Origin: Anaerolineales bacterium
Lineage (GTDB): Bacteria; Chloroflexota; Anaerolineae; 4572-78; J111
Assembly: GCA_015075185.1 (NCBI GenBank)
Contig: JABTUW010000008.1
Coordinates: 1-64,000 of the forward strand
Direction of reading: 5' to 3'
Length of the DNA stretch: 64,000 bases
In this document: positions 55,109 through 64,000 of the stretch, one piece after another
Layout of the letters: the number at the start of each line of letters is the position of its first letter
Numbering within the stretch: position 1 is the stretch's first letter
Translations under genes and position numbers: made by a program
Notes under the pieces: model-generated
Database searches by the model: none
Told to the model about the DNA's origin: nothing
What the model saw: the letters and a program-made list of their open reading frames with translations, nothing else

Positions 55109-55306
55109 GTGCAAGCGTTTGAAATTAGAAATTTATCTGATGGCGAAATCCAGACCAAACTGGAAGAGGCTTACGAAGAACTTTTTAACCTGCGCTTTCA
55201 GAAAACAATTGGCCAGGTAAAAGACCCGAATCGGTTTAGCCTGCTCAAGCGGGATATTGCTCGCATGAAGACGATTCTCAGTGAGCGCAAACGGGCCGCG
55301 GCCTAA
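55109..55306 (+). CDS. rpmC: 50S ribosomal protein L29
   Basis: This 65-residue two-helix protein sits near the exit tunnel. Its blocks are QAFEIRNLSDGEIQTKLEEAYEELFNLRFQ and DPNRFSLLKRDIARMKTIL. It starts with GTG after GGAGGATAAGCC. Standard place after L16. Confidence 0.95.
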   Translation: MQAFEIRNLSDGEIQTKLEEAYEELFNLRFQKTIGQVKDPNRFSLLKRDIARMKTILSERKRAAA

Positions 55307-55334
55307 CTTGAGTGGATTGAGGAGCTAAACAGGA

Positions 55335-55592
55335 ATGGCTAGAGAGCAACGCAAAATTCTGGTAGGTCGTGTGACCAGCGACAAAATGGACAAAACCATT
55401 GTGGTGCAGGTTGATCGCATCAAGCGCCACCCTCAGTATGGCAAGGTGATGCGCTATCATAAAAAGTACAAAGCGCATGACGAGCAAAACAGCGCTCACG
55501 TGGGCGATGTGGTCAAAATCATCGAGTCCAGACCAATCAGCAAGGAAAAACACTGGGCCTTGGTCGAGATTCTGGAGAAACAGGAAGCCTAA
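55335..55592 (+). CDS. rpsQ: 30S ribosomal protein S17
   Basis: This 85-residue OB-fold 16S rRNA binder has REQRKILVGRVTSDKMDKTIVVQVDRIKRHPQYGKVMRYHKKYKAHDEQN and HVGDVVKIIESRPISKEKHWALVEIL. Standard between L29 and L14. Confidence 0.97.
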   Translation: MAREQRKILVGRVTSDKMDKTIVVQVDRIKRHPQYGKVMRYHKKYKAHDEQNSAHVGDVVKIIESRPISKEKHWALVEILEKQEA

Positions 55593-55636
55593 GTTGCGGG
55601 CTGGTTTTATCTTGAGAGATTGGTGGAGTAAATATC

Positions 55637-56008
55637 ATGATACAACAAGAAAGTCGCCTGAAGGTGGCGGATAACAGCGGGGCCAAAGAAATTTTGTGCA
55701 TCCAGGTAGTGGGTGGCTCCCGGCGCCGCTATGCCACTGTAGGAGATGTGATTGTCGCTGCGGTGAAGCAAGCCGCCCCGCAAGGTTCGGTGAAGAAGGG
55801 GGATGTGGTCAAGGCGGTGGTCGTGCGGACGACCAAAGAGATAGGCCGGCCCGATGGTTCTTATATCAAGTTTGATGATAATGCTGCCGTGATTTTAGAC
55901 TCCGAAGCCAAAGGACCGCGCGGTACTCGTATCTTTGGGCCGGTTGCCCGCGAATTGCGCGAAAAAGGGTTTATGCGCATCGTATCGCTGGCCCCAGAAG
56001 TGCTCTAG
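55637..56008 (+). CDS. rplN: 50S ribosomal protein L14
   Basis: This 123-residue subunit-interface protein begins MIQQESRLKVADNSGAKEILCIQVVGGSRRRYATVGDVIVAAVKQAAP and ends with FGPVARELREKGFMRIVSLAPEVL. Standard. Confidence 0.98.
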   Translation: MIQQESRLKVADNSGAKEILCIQVVGGSRRRYATVGDVIVAAVKQAAPQGSVKKGDVVKAVVVRTTKEIGRPDGSYIKFDDNAAVILDSEAKGPRGTRIFGPVARELREKGFMRIVSLAPEVL

Positions 56009-56038
56009 CGCCACTGGCACAACAAGGAGATTGTAACA

Positions 56039-56407
56039 ATGCAACGGATTAAAAAAGGTGATACGGTTCAAGTCATTACCGGCAATGAAATCGGCGCGCG
56101 GGGTGAAGTGGAAAAAGTTTTGGTAGATTGGTATGTTGACCGGGATAATCGGCGTCTGCGCCGCAACCCGGAGGGCGACAAATTGGTCATTCGGGGGGTC
56201 AATATTCGCAAAAAACATCAACGGCCCATCAGCCAGACACGGACCCAAACCGGCATTATCGAGCGGGAATCGCCGGTCCACATTTCAAATGTCATGTTGG
56301 TTTGCCCCAATTGTGACGAAGCGAGCCGGATTGGTTTCCGCATTGAAGGCGACAAAAAAGTGCGTGTTTGCAAACGCTGCGGTGCGCCGATTGATAAAGT
56401 TTCGTAA
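56039..56407 (+). CDS. rplX: 50S ribosomal protein L24
   Basis: This 122-residue protein starts 23S rRNA assembly. Its KOW-type start is IKKGDTVQVITGNEIGARGEVEKVL. The C-terminus has a CPNC and a CKRC pair (about 86-113), a zinc-ribbon-like form found in some lineages in place of the cysteine-free version. Confidence 0.97.
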   Translation: MQRIKKGDTVQVITGNEIGARGEVEKVLVDWYVDRDNRRLRRNPEGDKLVIRGVNIRKKHQRPISQTRTQTGIIERESPVHISNVMLVCPNCDEASRIGFRIEGDKKVRVCKRCGAPIDKVS

Positions 56408-56433
56408 ATTTTGGGGACGGTAAGGAAAGAATT

Positions 56434-56973
56434 ATGCCTCGTTTAAAGGATAAGTATAAGGAAGACGTGGTGCCGGCCTTGCAGAAGGAGTTTAATTACT
56501 CCAACATCAATCAGGTGCCGCGCATTACCAAAATGGTAGTTAATATTGGTCTGGGAGAAGCGCTGCAAAACGCCAAGGCCCTCGAAAATGCTACGGGTGA
56601 CCTCATGACCATAACCGGCCAGCGCCCCGTGATTACCCGCGCCAAAAAATCTATTGCGACTTTCAAGCTGCGTGAAGGCAACCCGATTGGGGCGAAAGTA
56701 ACTCTGCGCGGCAGTCGCATGTGGGATTTTTTGGACCGGCTGATTAATATCTCTCTGGCTCGCCAGCGTGACTTCCGGGGGATTTCGCCGGACAGTTTTG
56801 ACGGGCGCGGCAATTTCAGCCTGGGATTGGCCGAGCAGTTGTCGTGGCCGGAAATTGATTACGACAAGATTGATAAACTGCGCGGGATGGAAATTAACAT
56901 TGTGACCACAGCCAAAACCGACGAGGAAGGCCGGCGGCTGTTGGATTTAATGGGGATGCCCTTCAAGAGGTAA
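56434..56973 (+). CDS. rplE: 50S ribosomal protein L5
   Basis: This 179-residue 5S rRNA binder has MPRLKDKYKEDVVPALQKEFNYSNINQVPRITKMVVNIGLGEAL, GQRPVITRAKKSIATFKLREGNPIGAKVTLRG and EINIVTTAKTDEEGRRLLDLMGMPFKR. Standard. Confidence 0.98.
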   Translation: MPRLKDKYKEDVVPALQKEFNYSNINQVPRITKMVVNIGLGEALQNAKALENATGDLMTITGQRPVITRAKKSIATFKLREGNPIGAKVTLRGSRMWDFLDRLINISLARQRDFRGISPDSFDGRGNFSLGLAEQLSWPEIDYDKIDKLRGMEINIVTTAKTDEEGRRLLDLMGMPFKR

Positions 56974-56980
56974 AATAATA

Positions 56981-57163
56981 ATGGCCAAAAAATCTATGAT
57001 CGTGCGAGAGCAACGTCGGAAGTTTGCGGTACGGGTACACCACCGCTGTAGCCAATGTGGTCGTCCCCGGGCTTATATGCGCCGCTTTGGTTTGTGCCGG
57101 ATTTGTTTCCGCCAGTTGGCGAATGAGGGCAAAATCCCTGGCGTGGTCAAGTCGAGTTGGTAA
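56981..57163 (+). CDS. rpsN: 30S ribosomal protein S14, zinc type
   Basis: This 60-residue short S14 (type Z) keeps the zinc ligands in CSQCGRPRAYMRRFGLCRICFRQL. It is the usual form in Chloroflexota, Firmicutes and Thermus. It starts 7 nt after the rplE stop. Confidence 0.96.
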   Translation: MAKKSMIVREQRRKFAVRVHHRCSQCGRPRAYMRRFGLCRICFRQLANEGKIPGVVKSSW

Positions 57164-57181
57164 AAAGGAAGAGGAATTTGT

Positions 57182-57586
57182 ATGAGTGCTATTGATCCCA
57201 TTGCCGATATGTTGACTCGCATTAGAAACGGTTGTATGGCTCGACATCCGCAAGTGGCGATGCCTACTTCCAAGGTGCGCGAGGCGATTGCCAAGATTTT
57301 AAAAGAAGAAGGCTTTATTCAGGATTATGAAGTTTTGCCGGGCAAGATTGGCTCAACGTTGTTGGTTCACCTCAAATACACCCGTGAACGCCATCCCAGG
57401 CCGGTCATTACCAACCTGGAACGAGTCAGCAAGCCGGGCCGGCGCGCCTACTATCAAAAGCAGGATATTCCCTGGGTGCGCAGTGGTTTAGGTATTTCGA
57501 TTGTTTCTACATCGAAGGGTGTTATGACAGGCCGGCAGGCGCGTCGTCTGGGAGTGGGCGGCGAAGTGTTGTGCAACGTTTGGTAA
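57182..57586 (+). CDS. rpsH: 30S ribosomal protein S8
   Basis: This 134-residue central-domain protein has DPIADMLTRIRNGCMARHPQVAMPTSKVREAIAKILKEEGFI and the C-terminal GLGISIVSTSKGVMTGRQARRLGVGGEVLCNVW. S8 represses the spc operon in E. coli; no such site was recognised here. Confidence 0.97.
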   Translation: MSAIDPIADMLTRIRNGCMARHPQVAMPTSKVREAIAKILKEEGFIQDYEVLPGKIGSTLLVHLKYTRERHPRPVITNLERVSKPGRRAYYQKQDIPWVRSGLGISIVSTSKGVMTGRQARRLGVGGEVLCNVW

Positions 57587-57628
57587 GCTTTGCCGGTAAA
57601 CACAGAGCATTGTTGTTGAGGTGATGAC

Positions 57629-58174
57629 ATGTCGAGAATAGGTAGATTGCCAGTGGTTGTTCCGAAAGGAGTAACCGTAGATATAAATAAAAACTCGGTG
57701 GTGGTTAAAGGCCCCAAGGGTGAATTACAGCGGGACTTTCCGCCCGAAATCGAGTTGAAGCAGGAAGACGGCCAGGTGGTTGCAACGCGAAATAGTGAGC
57801 ATCGTACCCACCGCGCCAAGCATGGCCTGACCCGCGCTTTGCTCAATAATATGATTACCGGAGTCAGCACCGGCTTCAAGCGCCAATTATACATTGAGGG
57901 TGTTGGCTACAAAGCGGCGGTGGAAGGTAAGAAGTTGGTCTTGAATGTGGGTTATTCCCACAATGTTGTTTTTGAGCCACCTCAGGGCATTAGTTTTGAG
58001 GTGGACAAGACGGGCCGTGACCTGACCGTAACCGGGATAGATAAAGAGTTAGTGGGTGAAATTTCTGCGCGGATCCGTCGAACACGCGGGCCGGAACCTT
58101 ACAAGGGCAAGGGTATTCGCTACTCTGGAGAAAAAATCCGGCGTAAAGCTGGTAAGGCCGGAAAGGCCAAGTAA
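57629..58174 (+). CDS. rplF: 50S ribosomal protein L6
   Basis: This 181-residue protein at the factor-binding site has MSRIGRLPVVVPKGVTVDI, LLNNMITGVSTGFKRQLYIEGVGYKA and the C-terminal signature RGPEPYKGKGIRYSGEKIRRKAGKAGK. Standard. Confidence 0.98.
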   Translation: MSRIGRLPVVVPKGVTVDINKNSVVVKGPKGELQRDFPPEIELKQEDGQVVATRNSEHRTHRAKHGLTRALLNNMITGVSTGFKRQLYIEGVGYKAAVEGKKLVLNVGYSHNVVFEPPQGISFEVDKTGRDLTVTGIDKELVGEISARIRRTRGPEPYKGKGIRYSGEKIRRKAGKAGKAK

Positions 58175-58203
58175 GCGCCAAGCGCTTGCTAAGTGGAGGA
58201 ATT

Positions 58204-58578
58204 ATGGGAAAAACCAATCCATCATATGTGGCCCGAAAGCGCCGCCAAGCACGAGTCCGTAAGAATTTATCGGGGGTTTCCGAGCGGCCCCGCCTGAATG
58301 TGTTCCGCAGTTTGAATCACATTTACGCCCAGGTGATTGACGATAGCAAAGGCCTGACCCTGGTTTCGGCCTCCAGCCTGGATGCCAGCATCCGGGCGGT
58401 TGAAGTAGCCAGCGGCAAAGGCAAAACCGAGCGAGCTTCGTTAGTGGGTAAGTTGGTAGCTGAACGCGCCCTGGAAGCAGGGATTACCCAGGTTGTCTTT
58501 GACCGGGGCGGCTACAAGTATCACGGTCGAGTTAAAGCATTGGCCGACGCCTCGCGCGAAGCGGGGCTGAAGTTTTAA
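58204..58578 (+). CDS. rplR: 50S ribosomal protein L18
   Basis: This protein of about 124 residues binds 5S rRNA. Its blocks are RKRRQARVRKNLSGVSERPRLNVFRSLNHIYAQVIDDSKG and FDRGGYKYHGRVKALADASREAGLKF. The ATG at 58204 has GGAGG at good spacing; the frame continues to an upstream ATG at 58186 that is not needed. Confidence 0.97.
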   Translation: MGKTNPSYVARKRRQARVRKNLSGVSERPRLNVFRSLNHIYAQVIDDSKGLTLVSASSLDASIRAVEVASGKGKTERASLVGKLVAERALEAGITQVVFDRGGYKYHGRVKALADASREAGLKF

Positions 58579-58605
58579 TAGGCTCGACGTTTTAAGGAGA
58601 ATTTT

Positions 58606-59139
58606 ATGGCAAAGCGTGAATTTCAGGATGCGGTAGAAGAACTCGATGAGCGGGTAGTCCACATTGCGCGTACGGCCAAAGTGGTCAAAGGTGGCCGCCG
58701 CTTTAGCTTTCGGGCTTGCGTCGTTGTTGGCGACGGCAACGGTAGTGTTGGGGTAGGTATTGGCAAAGCACGCGAAGTTCCCGAGGCCATTCGCAAGGGG
58801 TCAGAGCGGGCACGGCGCAACATGCGCAAGATTGCTATGTCGGGCACGACCATCCCCCACGAAATTACCTCTGGCTTTAGCGCGGCTCAGGTGTTCTTAA
58901 AACCCGCCTCACCGGGTACCGGTGTAATTGCCGGCGGTGGTGTGCGGGCGGTAGTGGAAGCTGCGGGCATCCACGATATTCTGACCAAAAGCAAGGGCAG
59001 TTCCAATATTTTGAACGTGGTCAAAGCGACGATTCAGGCGCTCAACGAATTGCAAGACCCGGTAGAAGTGGCTCAGAACCGGGGTATTCCGCTCAACCGG
59101 GTACAGCCCTTCTGGCTGGGGAGAGGGAATAATGGCTAA
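58606..59139 (+). CDS. rpsE: 30S ribosomal protein S5
   Basis: This 177-residue accuracy protein has FQDAVEELDERVVHIARTAKVVKGGRRFSFRACVVVGDGNGSVGVGIGKAREVPEAI and VIAGGGVRAVVEAAGIHDILTKSKGSSN. Its 3' end overlaps the rpmD start by 8 nt. Confidence 0.98.
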   Translation: MAKREFQDAVEELDERVVHIARTAKVVKGGRRFSFRACVVVGDGNGSVGVGIGKAREVPEAIRKGSERARRNMRKIAMSGTTIPHEITSGFSAAQVFLKPASPGTGVIAGGGVRAVVEAAGIHDILTKSKGSSNILNVVKATIQALNELQDPVEVAQNRGIPLNRVQPFWLGRGNNG

Positions 59140-59326
59140 CAACGAGTCTAAAGCGCTCAAAGTGACGTGGGTTAAAAGCGCGATTGGTTATTCGGTTCGA
59201 CAGAAAAAAACGGTGCGTGCTCTGGGTCTGCGCCGGCTCGGCCAGACCGTTGAGCACGATGATACGCCGGTAATCAGAGGGATGATTAACAAGGTTTCTC
59301 ATCTGGTGCGGGTGGAAGAAGCCTAA
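59132..59326 (+). CDS. rpmD: 50S ribosomal protein L30
   Basis: This 64-residue protein has KVTWVKSAIGYSVRQKKTVRALGLRRLGQTVEHDDTPVIRGMINKVSHLVRVEE, the standard short L30. The start overlaps rpsE by 8 nt, giving coupling. Confidence 0.95.
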   Translation: MANNESKALKVTWVKSAIGYSVRQKKTVRALGLRRLGQTVEHDDTPVIRGMINKVSHLVRVEEA

Positions 59327-59342
59327 TTGGAGGCAGTAGGTC

Positions 59343-59801
59343 ATGCAATTACATGATTTAAAATCCCCTGCGGGGAGTCGCAAGCGAAAAAAAAGAGTGG
59401 GCCGAGGTATGGCTTCGGGGACAGGTAAGACTTCTGGCCGGGGTATCAAGGGGCAAAATGCCCGCTCCGGCGGCGGTAAAGGTCCGTACTTTGAAGGAGG
59501 CCAGTTGCCCCTGGTCCGGCGCTTACCTTTCCGGCGTGGATTCACCAACATTCGGCGGGTGGAATACAAGCCGATCAATGTTGAATTTTTGCAAGAACGA
59601 TTTGGCGAAGGATATCAAGAGATAACGCCGGAAGTTTTAATCGAAGTGGGTGTTATCAAACGCTCCGATAAGGCGGTAGCAATTTTGGGCAATGGCGAGA
59701 TTACCGCTGCTCTGAATGTTAAAGCACATCGCTTTTCGCAGAGCGCCAAGGAAAAAATCGAGGCGGCTGGCGGTACGGTCGAAGTGCTACCTTTAGCCTG
59801 A
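59343..59801 (+). CDS. rplO: 50S ribosomal protein L15
   Basis: This 152-residue protein has LHDLKSPAGSRKRKKRVGRGMASGTGKTSGRGIKGQNARSGGGKGPYFEGGQLPLVRRLPFRRGF (about 3-67), the Gly/Arg-rich tail that enters the 23S rRNA. Standard, before secY. Confidence 0.97.
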   Translation: MQLHDLKSPAGSRKRKKRVGRGMASGTGKTSGRGIKGQNARSGGGKGPYFEGGQLPLVRRLPFRRGFTNIRRVEYKPINVEFLQERFGEGYQEITPEVLIEVGVIKRSDKAVAILGNGEITAALNVKAHRFSQSAKEKIEAAGGTVEVLPLA

Positions 59802-59866
59802 TGCTGAATTAGGCGCTAATGTTCTCAAGCGGGGTGTCGCGCCTGAAAGAAGGATTTGGTTTTCTA

Positions 59867-61192
59867 ATGATAGAAGCAATTCGCAATGCGTTAACTCTCC
59901 CAGACCTGAGACGTAAGATTATTTTTACGATCTTGGTTTTGGTTGCCTACCGGGCAGCCGCCCATGTGCCGGTGCCTGGGGTCGATGGGGCAGCACTGGA
60001 AAGGTTTTTAGCGTCAGGCGAGCAGGGGAGCACGATTGTTCAATTTTTGAACTTGCTTTCGGGTGGAGCGCTGGCTCGGTTTTCGGTGATGGCGATGGGA
60101 GTTTATCCCTACATCACAGCTTCGATTATCATCCAGTTGCTCACCCCCCTGGTACCGCAATTACAAGAACTGTCCAAGGAAGGGGAGCAGGGTAGGAATA
60201 AGCTAAATCTGTATACTCACTGGCTAAGTGTGCCCCTGGCGATGCTTCAGGCTTATGGTCAGGTGGTCTTCATTCAGAATTCGGTACCTGGGGTCATTAA
60301 CAATTTTGGTTTTGGTGTCAATCCTCTGGCGACCATCGCCACCTTGATTACGATGACCGCAGGAACAATGGTTGCGGTGTGGCTTGGTGAACTCATCACC
60401 GAACAGGGTATCGGCAATGGTGTTTCGATCATTATCTTTGGTGGGATTGCCGCTCAAATTCCAAGCCAGATTGGTAACTTTATTAGCCGCCAGGAATGGT
60501 TCAATCTAATTGTCTTTGCCGTCATTACCGTTTTAACCATTGCCGTGATTGTTTTTGTGCAGGAAGGCCAGCGCCGTATTCCCGTGCAATATGGCAAGCG
60601 GGTGCGGGGAACCAAAGTTTATGGCGGGCAGAGCACCCATATTCCTTTGAAGGTCAACAGTGCCGGGATGATCCCGCTGATTTTTGCCCAGTCCATTATG
60701 ATTTTTCCCAGCGCGGTGGCCGGTTACTTCCAGTTTAGCGCAAACCAATTTGTCTCCAGCACGGCCAATTTTGTTGTTGAGTACTTCAGCCCGAATCCGA
60801 CCTCGTATCCCTACTGGATCCTTTACTTCGTCATGGTTGTCGGATTTACCTATTTCTATACCGATGTAATTTTCAAGCAACAGAATCTCTCTGAAAATTT
60901 GCAGCGGCAAGGTGGTTTCATTCCTGGATTACGACCGGGCAAGCGCACGGAGGTTTATCTCAATACCGTGCTTCAGCGGATCACCCTAGTTGGGGCGCTG
61001 CTTCTGGGTGGCGTGGCGGTTTTACCCTGGCTGGTTAATATTATTCCGGGGGTAAACCAAAGTAGCAGCCAAACCCAAGCGTTGCTTATCACCAGCACCG
61101 GTTTGCTGATTGTGGTCGGGGTGGTGCTGGACACGATGAAGCAACTTCAGGCCCAATTGTTGATGCGCCACTACGAAGGTTTTATCAGCTAG
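59867..61192 (+). CDS. secY: Protein translocase subunit SecY
   Basis: This protein of about 441 residues has ten membrane spans and forms the export channel. Blocks are ALTLPDLRRKIIFTILVLVAYRAAAHVPVPGVDG at the start, GVYPYITASIIIQLLTPLVPQLQELSKEG (about 80), EQGIGNGVSIIIFGGIAA (about 180), the cytoplasmic loop RRIPVQYGKRVRG (about 250) and KQQNLSENLQRQGGFIPGLRPGKRTEVYL (about 345). The start at 59867 fits family N-termini; an ATG at 59819 would add 16 residues. adk does not follow. Confidence 0.97.
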   Translation: MIEAIRNALTLPDLRRKIIFTILVLVAYRAAAHVPVPGVDGAALERFLASGEQGSTIVQFLNLLSGGALARFSVMAMGVYPYITASIIIQLLTPLVPQLQELSKEGEQGRNKLNLYTHWLSVPLAMLQAYGQVVFIQNSVPGVINNFGFGVNPLATIATLITMTAGTMVAVWLGELITEQGIGNGVSIIIFGGIAAQIPSQIGNFISRQEWFNLIVFAVITVLTIAVIVFVQEGQRRIPVQYGKRVRGTKVYGGQSTHIPLKVNSAGMIPLIFAQSIMIFPSAVAGYFQFSANQFVSSTANFVVEYFSPNPTSYPYWILYFVMVVGFTYFYTDVIFKQQNLSENLQRQGGFIPGLRPGKRTEVYLNTVLQRITLVGALLLGGVAVLPWLVNIIPGVNQSSSQTQALLITSTGLLIVVGVVLDTMKQLQAQLLMRHYEGFIS

Positions 61193-61239
61193 GGGAGAGG
61201 AAACCGCTGAGGTTTGGCCTCAAGAAGTTAGTCAAAGTA

Positions 61240-62055
<816 letters not shown>

Positions 62056-62095
62056 TAGAGCGGGGATTTGTACGGACCCGTTAAGGATGGTTATC

Positions 62096-62209
62096 ATGAA
62101 AGTAAGACCTTCAATTAAACGCAGATGTGACAATTGTAAAATTATTAAACGGCGGGGCGTTGTGCGGATTATTTGCACGAATCCTCGCCACAAGCAGCGC
62201 CAAGGGTAA
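62096..62209 (+). CDS. rpmJ: 50S ribosomal protein L36
   Basis: This 37-residue zinc-binding protein reads MKVRPSIKRRCDNCKIIKRR and then GVVRIICTNPRHKQRQG, with ligands Cys-x2-Cys, Cys and His (C+ type). A GGATGG site precedes the ATG and the next gene starts 12 nt after the stop. infA, which often lies just before it, is absent; only 40 nt separate it from map. Confidence 0.95.
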   Translation: MKVRPSIKRRCDNCKIIKRRGVVRIICTNPRHKQRQG

Positions 62210-62220
62210 GGAGAGGAAGT

Positions 62221-62601
62221 ATGGCTCGTATTGCCGGTGTTGACCTGCCTCGCGAGAAAAGAGTTGAGGTTGGCCTGACTTACATTTATGGGGTTGGTTT
62301 AGCAACCAGCCAGGAGATCCTCAGAAGTACGGGCATTAACCCGGATACACGGGTGAAGGACCTGGCCGAAGAGGAAGTAACACGCCTGCGCGAGATTATT
62401 GACCGCGACTACGTAGTGGAAGGTGATTTGCGGCGTGAGATTGGCTTAAACATTAAGCGTTTGCAGGAGATTGGCTGCTATCGCGGGATGCGCCATCGCC
62501 GGAACTTGCCGGTGCGAGGCCAGCGGACCCGGACCAATGCCCGGACCAAGCGAGGCGCTCGACGGACAGTGGCCGGTAAGAAGCGCGCCGCACGGAAGTA
62601 A
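62221..62601 (+). CDS. rpsM: 30S ribosomal protein S13
   Basis: This protein of about 126 residues touches tRNA and the 50S subunit. Its blocks are MARIAGVDLPREKRVEVGLTYIYGVGLATSQEIL and GCYRGMRHRRNLPVRGQRTRTNARTKRGARRTVAGKK. GGAGAGGAAGT precedes the ATG at 62221, the conserved start. Confidence 0.97.
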   Translation: MARIAGVDLPREKRVEVGLTYIYGVGLATSQEILRSTGINPDTRVKDLAEEEVTRLREIIDRDYVVEGDLRREIGLNIKRLQEIGCYRGMRHRRNLPVRGQRTRTNARTKRGARRTVAGKKRAARK

Positions 62602-62675
62602 TGATATCCTTGCTCCACTTGTTCTGGTTAGAAGGATAAGTGGAGCAGATTTAGAACTCGGGAAGTGGAGATTTT

Positions 62676-63077
62676 ATGGCAAAACAAAAAGCTCGAACGG
62701 TGCGGGCAACTACCAAAAAAGAAAAGAAAAATGTGAGTTATGGTCGGGCTTATATTTACGCGACCTTCAACAATACCATCGTGAGCATTACCGATCAGCA
62801 AGGCAATGTTATCTCCTGGTCGAGTGGCGGAACGAGTGGGTTCAAAGGATCGCGCAAGAGTACGCCTTATGCCGCTCAATTGGCGGCCAAGAATGCCGCT
62901 AAAGCAGCCCAAGAACACGGGATGCGCGAACTGGACGTGTTCATCAAAGGCCCAGGCCCAGGTCGTGAGGCGGCGATTCGCTCGCTGCAAGGGTCGGATA
63001 TGAAGCTACGCTCCATCACCGACAAAACGCCCATCCCTCACAACGGTTGCCGCCCGCCCAAGAAGCGCCGCGTCTAA
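62676..63077 (+). CDS. rpsK: 30S ribosomal protein S11
   Basis: This 133-residue platform protein has YGRAYIYATFNNTIVSITDQQGNVISWSSGGTSGFKGSRKSTPYAAQLAAKNAAKAAQEHGM and the C-terminal DKTPIPHNGCRPPKKRRV. Standard. Confidence 0.97.
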   Translation: MAKQKARTVRATTKKEKKNVSYGRAYIYATFNNTIVSITDQQGNVISWSSGGTSGFKGSRKSTPYAAQLAAKNAAKAAQEHGMRELDVFIKGPGPGREAAIRSLQGSDMKLRSITDKTPIPHNGCRPPKKRRV

Positions 63078-63099
63078 TACGAAGTTGCAAAGATTTGTA

Positions 63100-63146
63100 A
63101 GAGGGACGAAGGGTCGGCCAAGCCTGTAAACCTCTTCGATTTATTT
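63100..63146 (+). promoter_or_regulatory. Possible weak hairpin before rpsD
   Basis: AAGAGG (63101 on) can pair with CCTCTT (63131 on) across a GGTCGGCC-containing loop, 35 nt before the rpsD ribosome-binding site. It could be an S4 control site, but support is slight. Confidence 0.25.
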
Positions 63147-63170
63147 TGAGTTTATCTTTAGGAGGATAAA

Positions 63171-63806
63171 TTGGCACGTTATATAGATTCAGTTTGTAGA
63201 TTATGCCGGGCCGAAGGGGAAAAACTATTCCTCAAAGGCGACCGGTGCTTTACGCCCAAGTGTTCGGTTGAGAAACGCACTTACCCCCCTGGAGTGCACG
63301 GGCGGCAAGGCCAGTTTCGCCGCAAGGAGTCAGACTACGGCAACCAGTTGCGCGAAAAGCAGAAAGTACGCCGGCTTTACGGCGTTTTTGAACGGCAGTT
63401 CCGCCGTTATTTCCAGGAAGCGCAACGCCAAAAAGGTTTGACCGGCGTTAACCTGCTGATTATTTTGGAAAGTCGGCTGGACAATGTGATCTATCGGCTA
63501 GGCTTAGCTGCCTCTCGGCCTCAAGCGCGGCAGCTTGTATCTCATGGCCATTTTGAAGTAAATGGCCGCAAAACCAATATTTCTTCGTTCATCGTGTCTG
63601 AAGGGGATGTGATTACCGTCCGAGAGAACAGCCGGAAGACGACTTATTTCAAGGATATAGCAAAAAGTGTAGATGAGGGACGCGTGCCGGGTTGGTTGAG
63701 CCTCAATCCAAGTGAGCTTTCCGGGCGGGTCGTCAGCAAACCTTCACGCGAACACATTGACGTCACCCTCAACGAACAACTGATCGTCGAATATTATAGC
63801 CGGTAA
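63171..63806 (+). CDS. rpsD: 30S ribosomal protein S4
   Basis: This 211-residue primary 16S rRNA binder begins ARYIDSVCRLCRAEGEKLFLKGDRC, with the zinc-type cysteines (CRLC and a later RCFTPKC). It has VHGRQGQFRRKESDYGNQLREKQKVRRLYGV and the S4 domain LESRLDNVIYRLGLAASRPQARQLVSHGHFEVNGRKT (about 100-137). The start is TTG after a strong GGAGG. Confidence 0.97.
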   Translation: MARYIDSVCRLCRAEGEKLFLKGDRCFTPKCSVEKRTYPPGVHGRQGQFRRKESDYGNQLREKQKVRRLYGVFERQFRRYFQEAQRQKGLTGVNLLIILESRLDNVIYRLGLAASRPQARQLVSHGHFEVNGRKTNISSFIVSEGDVITVRENSRKTTYFKDIAKSVDEGRVPGWLSLNPSELSGRVVSKPSREHIDVTLNEQLIVEYYSR

Positions 63807-63912
63807 GCCAGCCAGTTTGGTTCGGTTTGGCAGTGTTGGCAGCGGTCAACGATTAGCGGTTCGTGATGAGATGAGAGATTTATTGGACAGACGTAGTTTG
63901 GAGGGTGTTCCA

Positions 63913-64000
63913 TTGGCTGATATGAATTTGGTCTTACCCAAAATAGAAACCGAGGCTAGTACTCGAAGTTATGGTCGTTTTAGTATCGGTCCGCTGGAAA
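63913..64000 (+). CDS. rpoA: RNA polymerase alpha subunit (3' end outside window)
   Basis: Only the first 29 codons are present. They read MADMNLVLPKIETEASTRSY and then GRFSIGPLE, the standard alpha N-terminus that begins the dimerisation domain. The TTG at 63913 has GGAGGG 7 nt upstream; the in-frame ATG at 63922 is too far from it. The position after rpsD completes the alpha-operon order. Confidence 0.93.
   Translation, partial: MADMNLVLPKIETEASTRSYGRFSIGPLE

Overview
The window looks like a mid-to-high-GC piece of a Chloroflexota chromosome, probably an Anaerolineae-like lineage. This is inferred from three things: a dipeptide-type solute-binding protein with an unusual C-terminal extension, DUF5671 and MptB-type membrane proteins, and many low-complexity 'word' hairpins between and inside genes. 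No rRNA, tRNA, CRISPR array or prophage was recognised.

Layout. 1-5.8 kb is accessory: a truncated ABC solute-binding protein, a DUF1697 gene, a DUF2283 pair that looks like a small toxin-antitoxin unit, an AT-rich PD-(D/E)XK nuclease-like gene and one IS transposase. 5.8-10.7 kb holds metabolic and transport genes: a 3-hydroxyisobutyrate-dehydrogenase-type reductase, an amino-acid ABC permease and ATPase, an aldo/keto reductase and a metallophosphoesterase. 10.7-17.2 kb encodes two large signalling proteins, a multi-PAS/GAF hybrid histidine kinase and a GAF/PAS GGDEF-EAL protein. 17.2-25.8 kb has a DUF5671 membrane protein with a small partner, a DUF364 protein, an orphan MNT nucleotidyltransferase whose stop overlaps the start of a CPBP-subtilisin fusion, a double-GNAT protein and a coiled-coil protein.

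25.9-35.0 kb is a nearly complete shikimate/tyrosine operon on the minus strand: aroF-tyrA-aroA-aroE-aroC-aroKB-(NUDIX)-(SGNH)-aroQ. Upstream of it are a small membrane-protein gene with a consensus promoter and terminator, and an MptB-like mannosyltransferase. 37.3-41.1 kb is a methyl-cycle operon (adenosine-kinase-like pfkB, ahcY, metK) with a promoter and an intrinsic terminator in its leader. From 41.2 kb to the end lies the transcription/translation superoperon: rpoB, rpsL-rpsG-fusA-tuf, then the S10, spc and alpha r-protein blocks to the start of rpoA. rpoC, adk and infA are not in their usual slots.

The most unusual features are these. First, word-type hairpin repeats occur at almost every aro gene junction, encode in-frame inserts in AroB and AroC, and form the linker that joins AroK to AroB. 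Second, the rpoB and pfkB-ahcY-metK leaders look like transcription attenuators, and the rpsL, tuf and rplC leaders look structured. Third, the CPBP-subtilase fusion is coupled to an MNT gene. Fourth, RpoB carries an insertion with a three-fold repeated motif. All calls come from reading the sequence; no database search or folding program was run.
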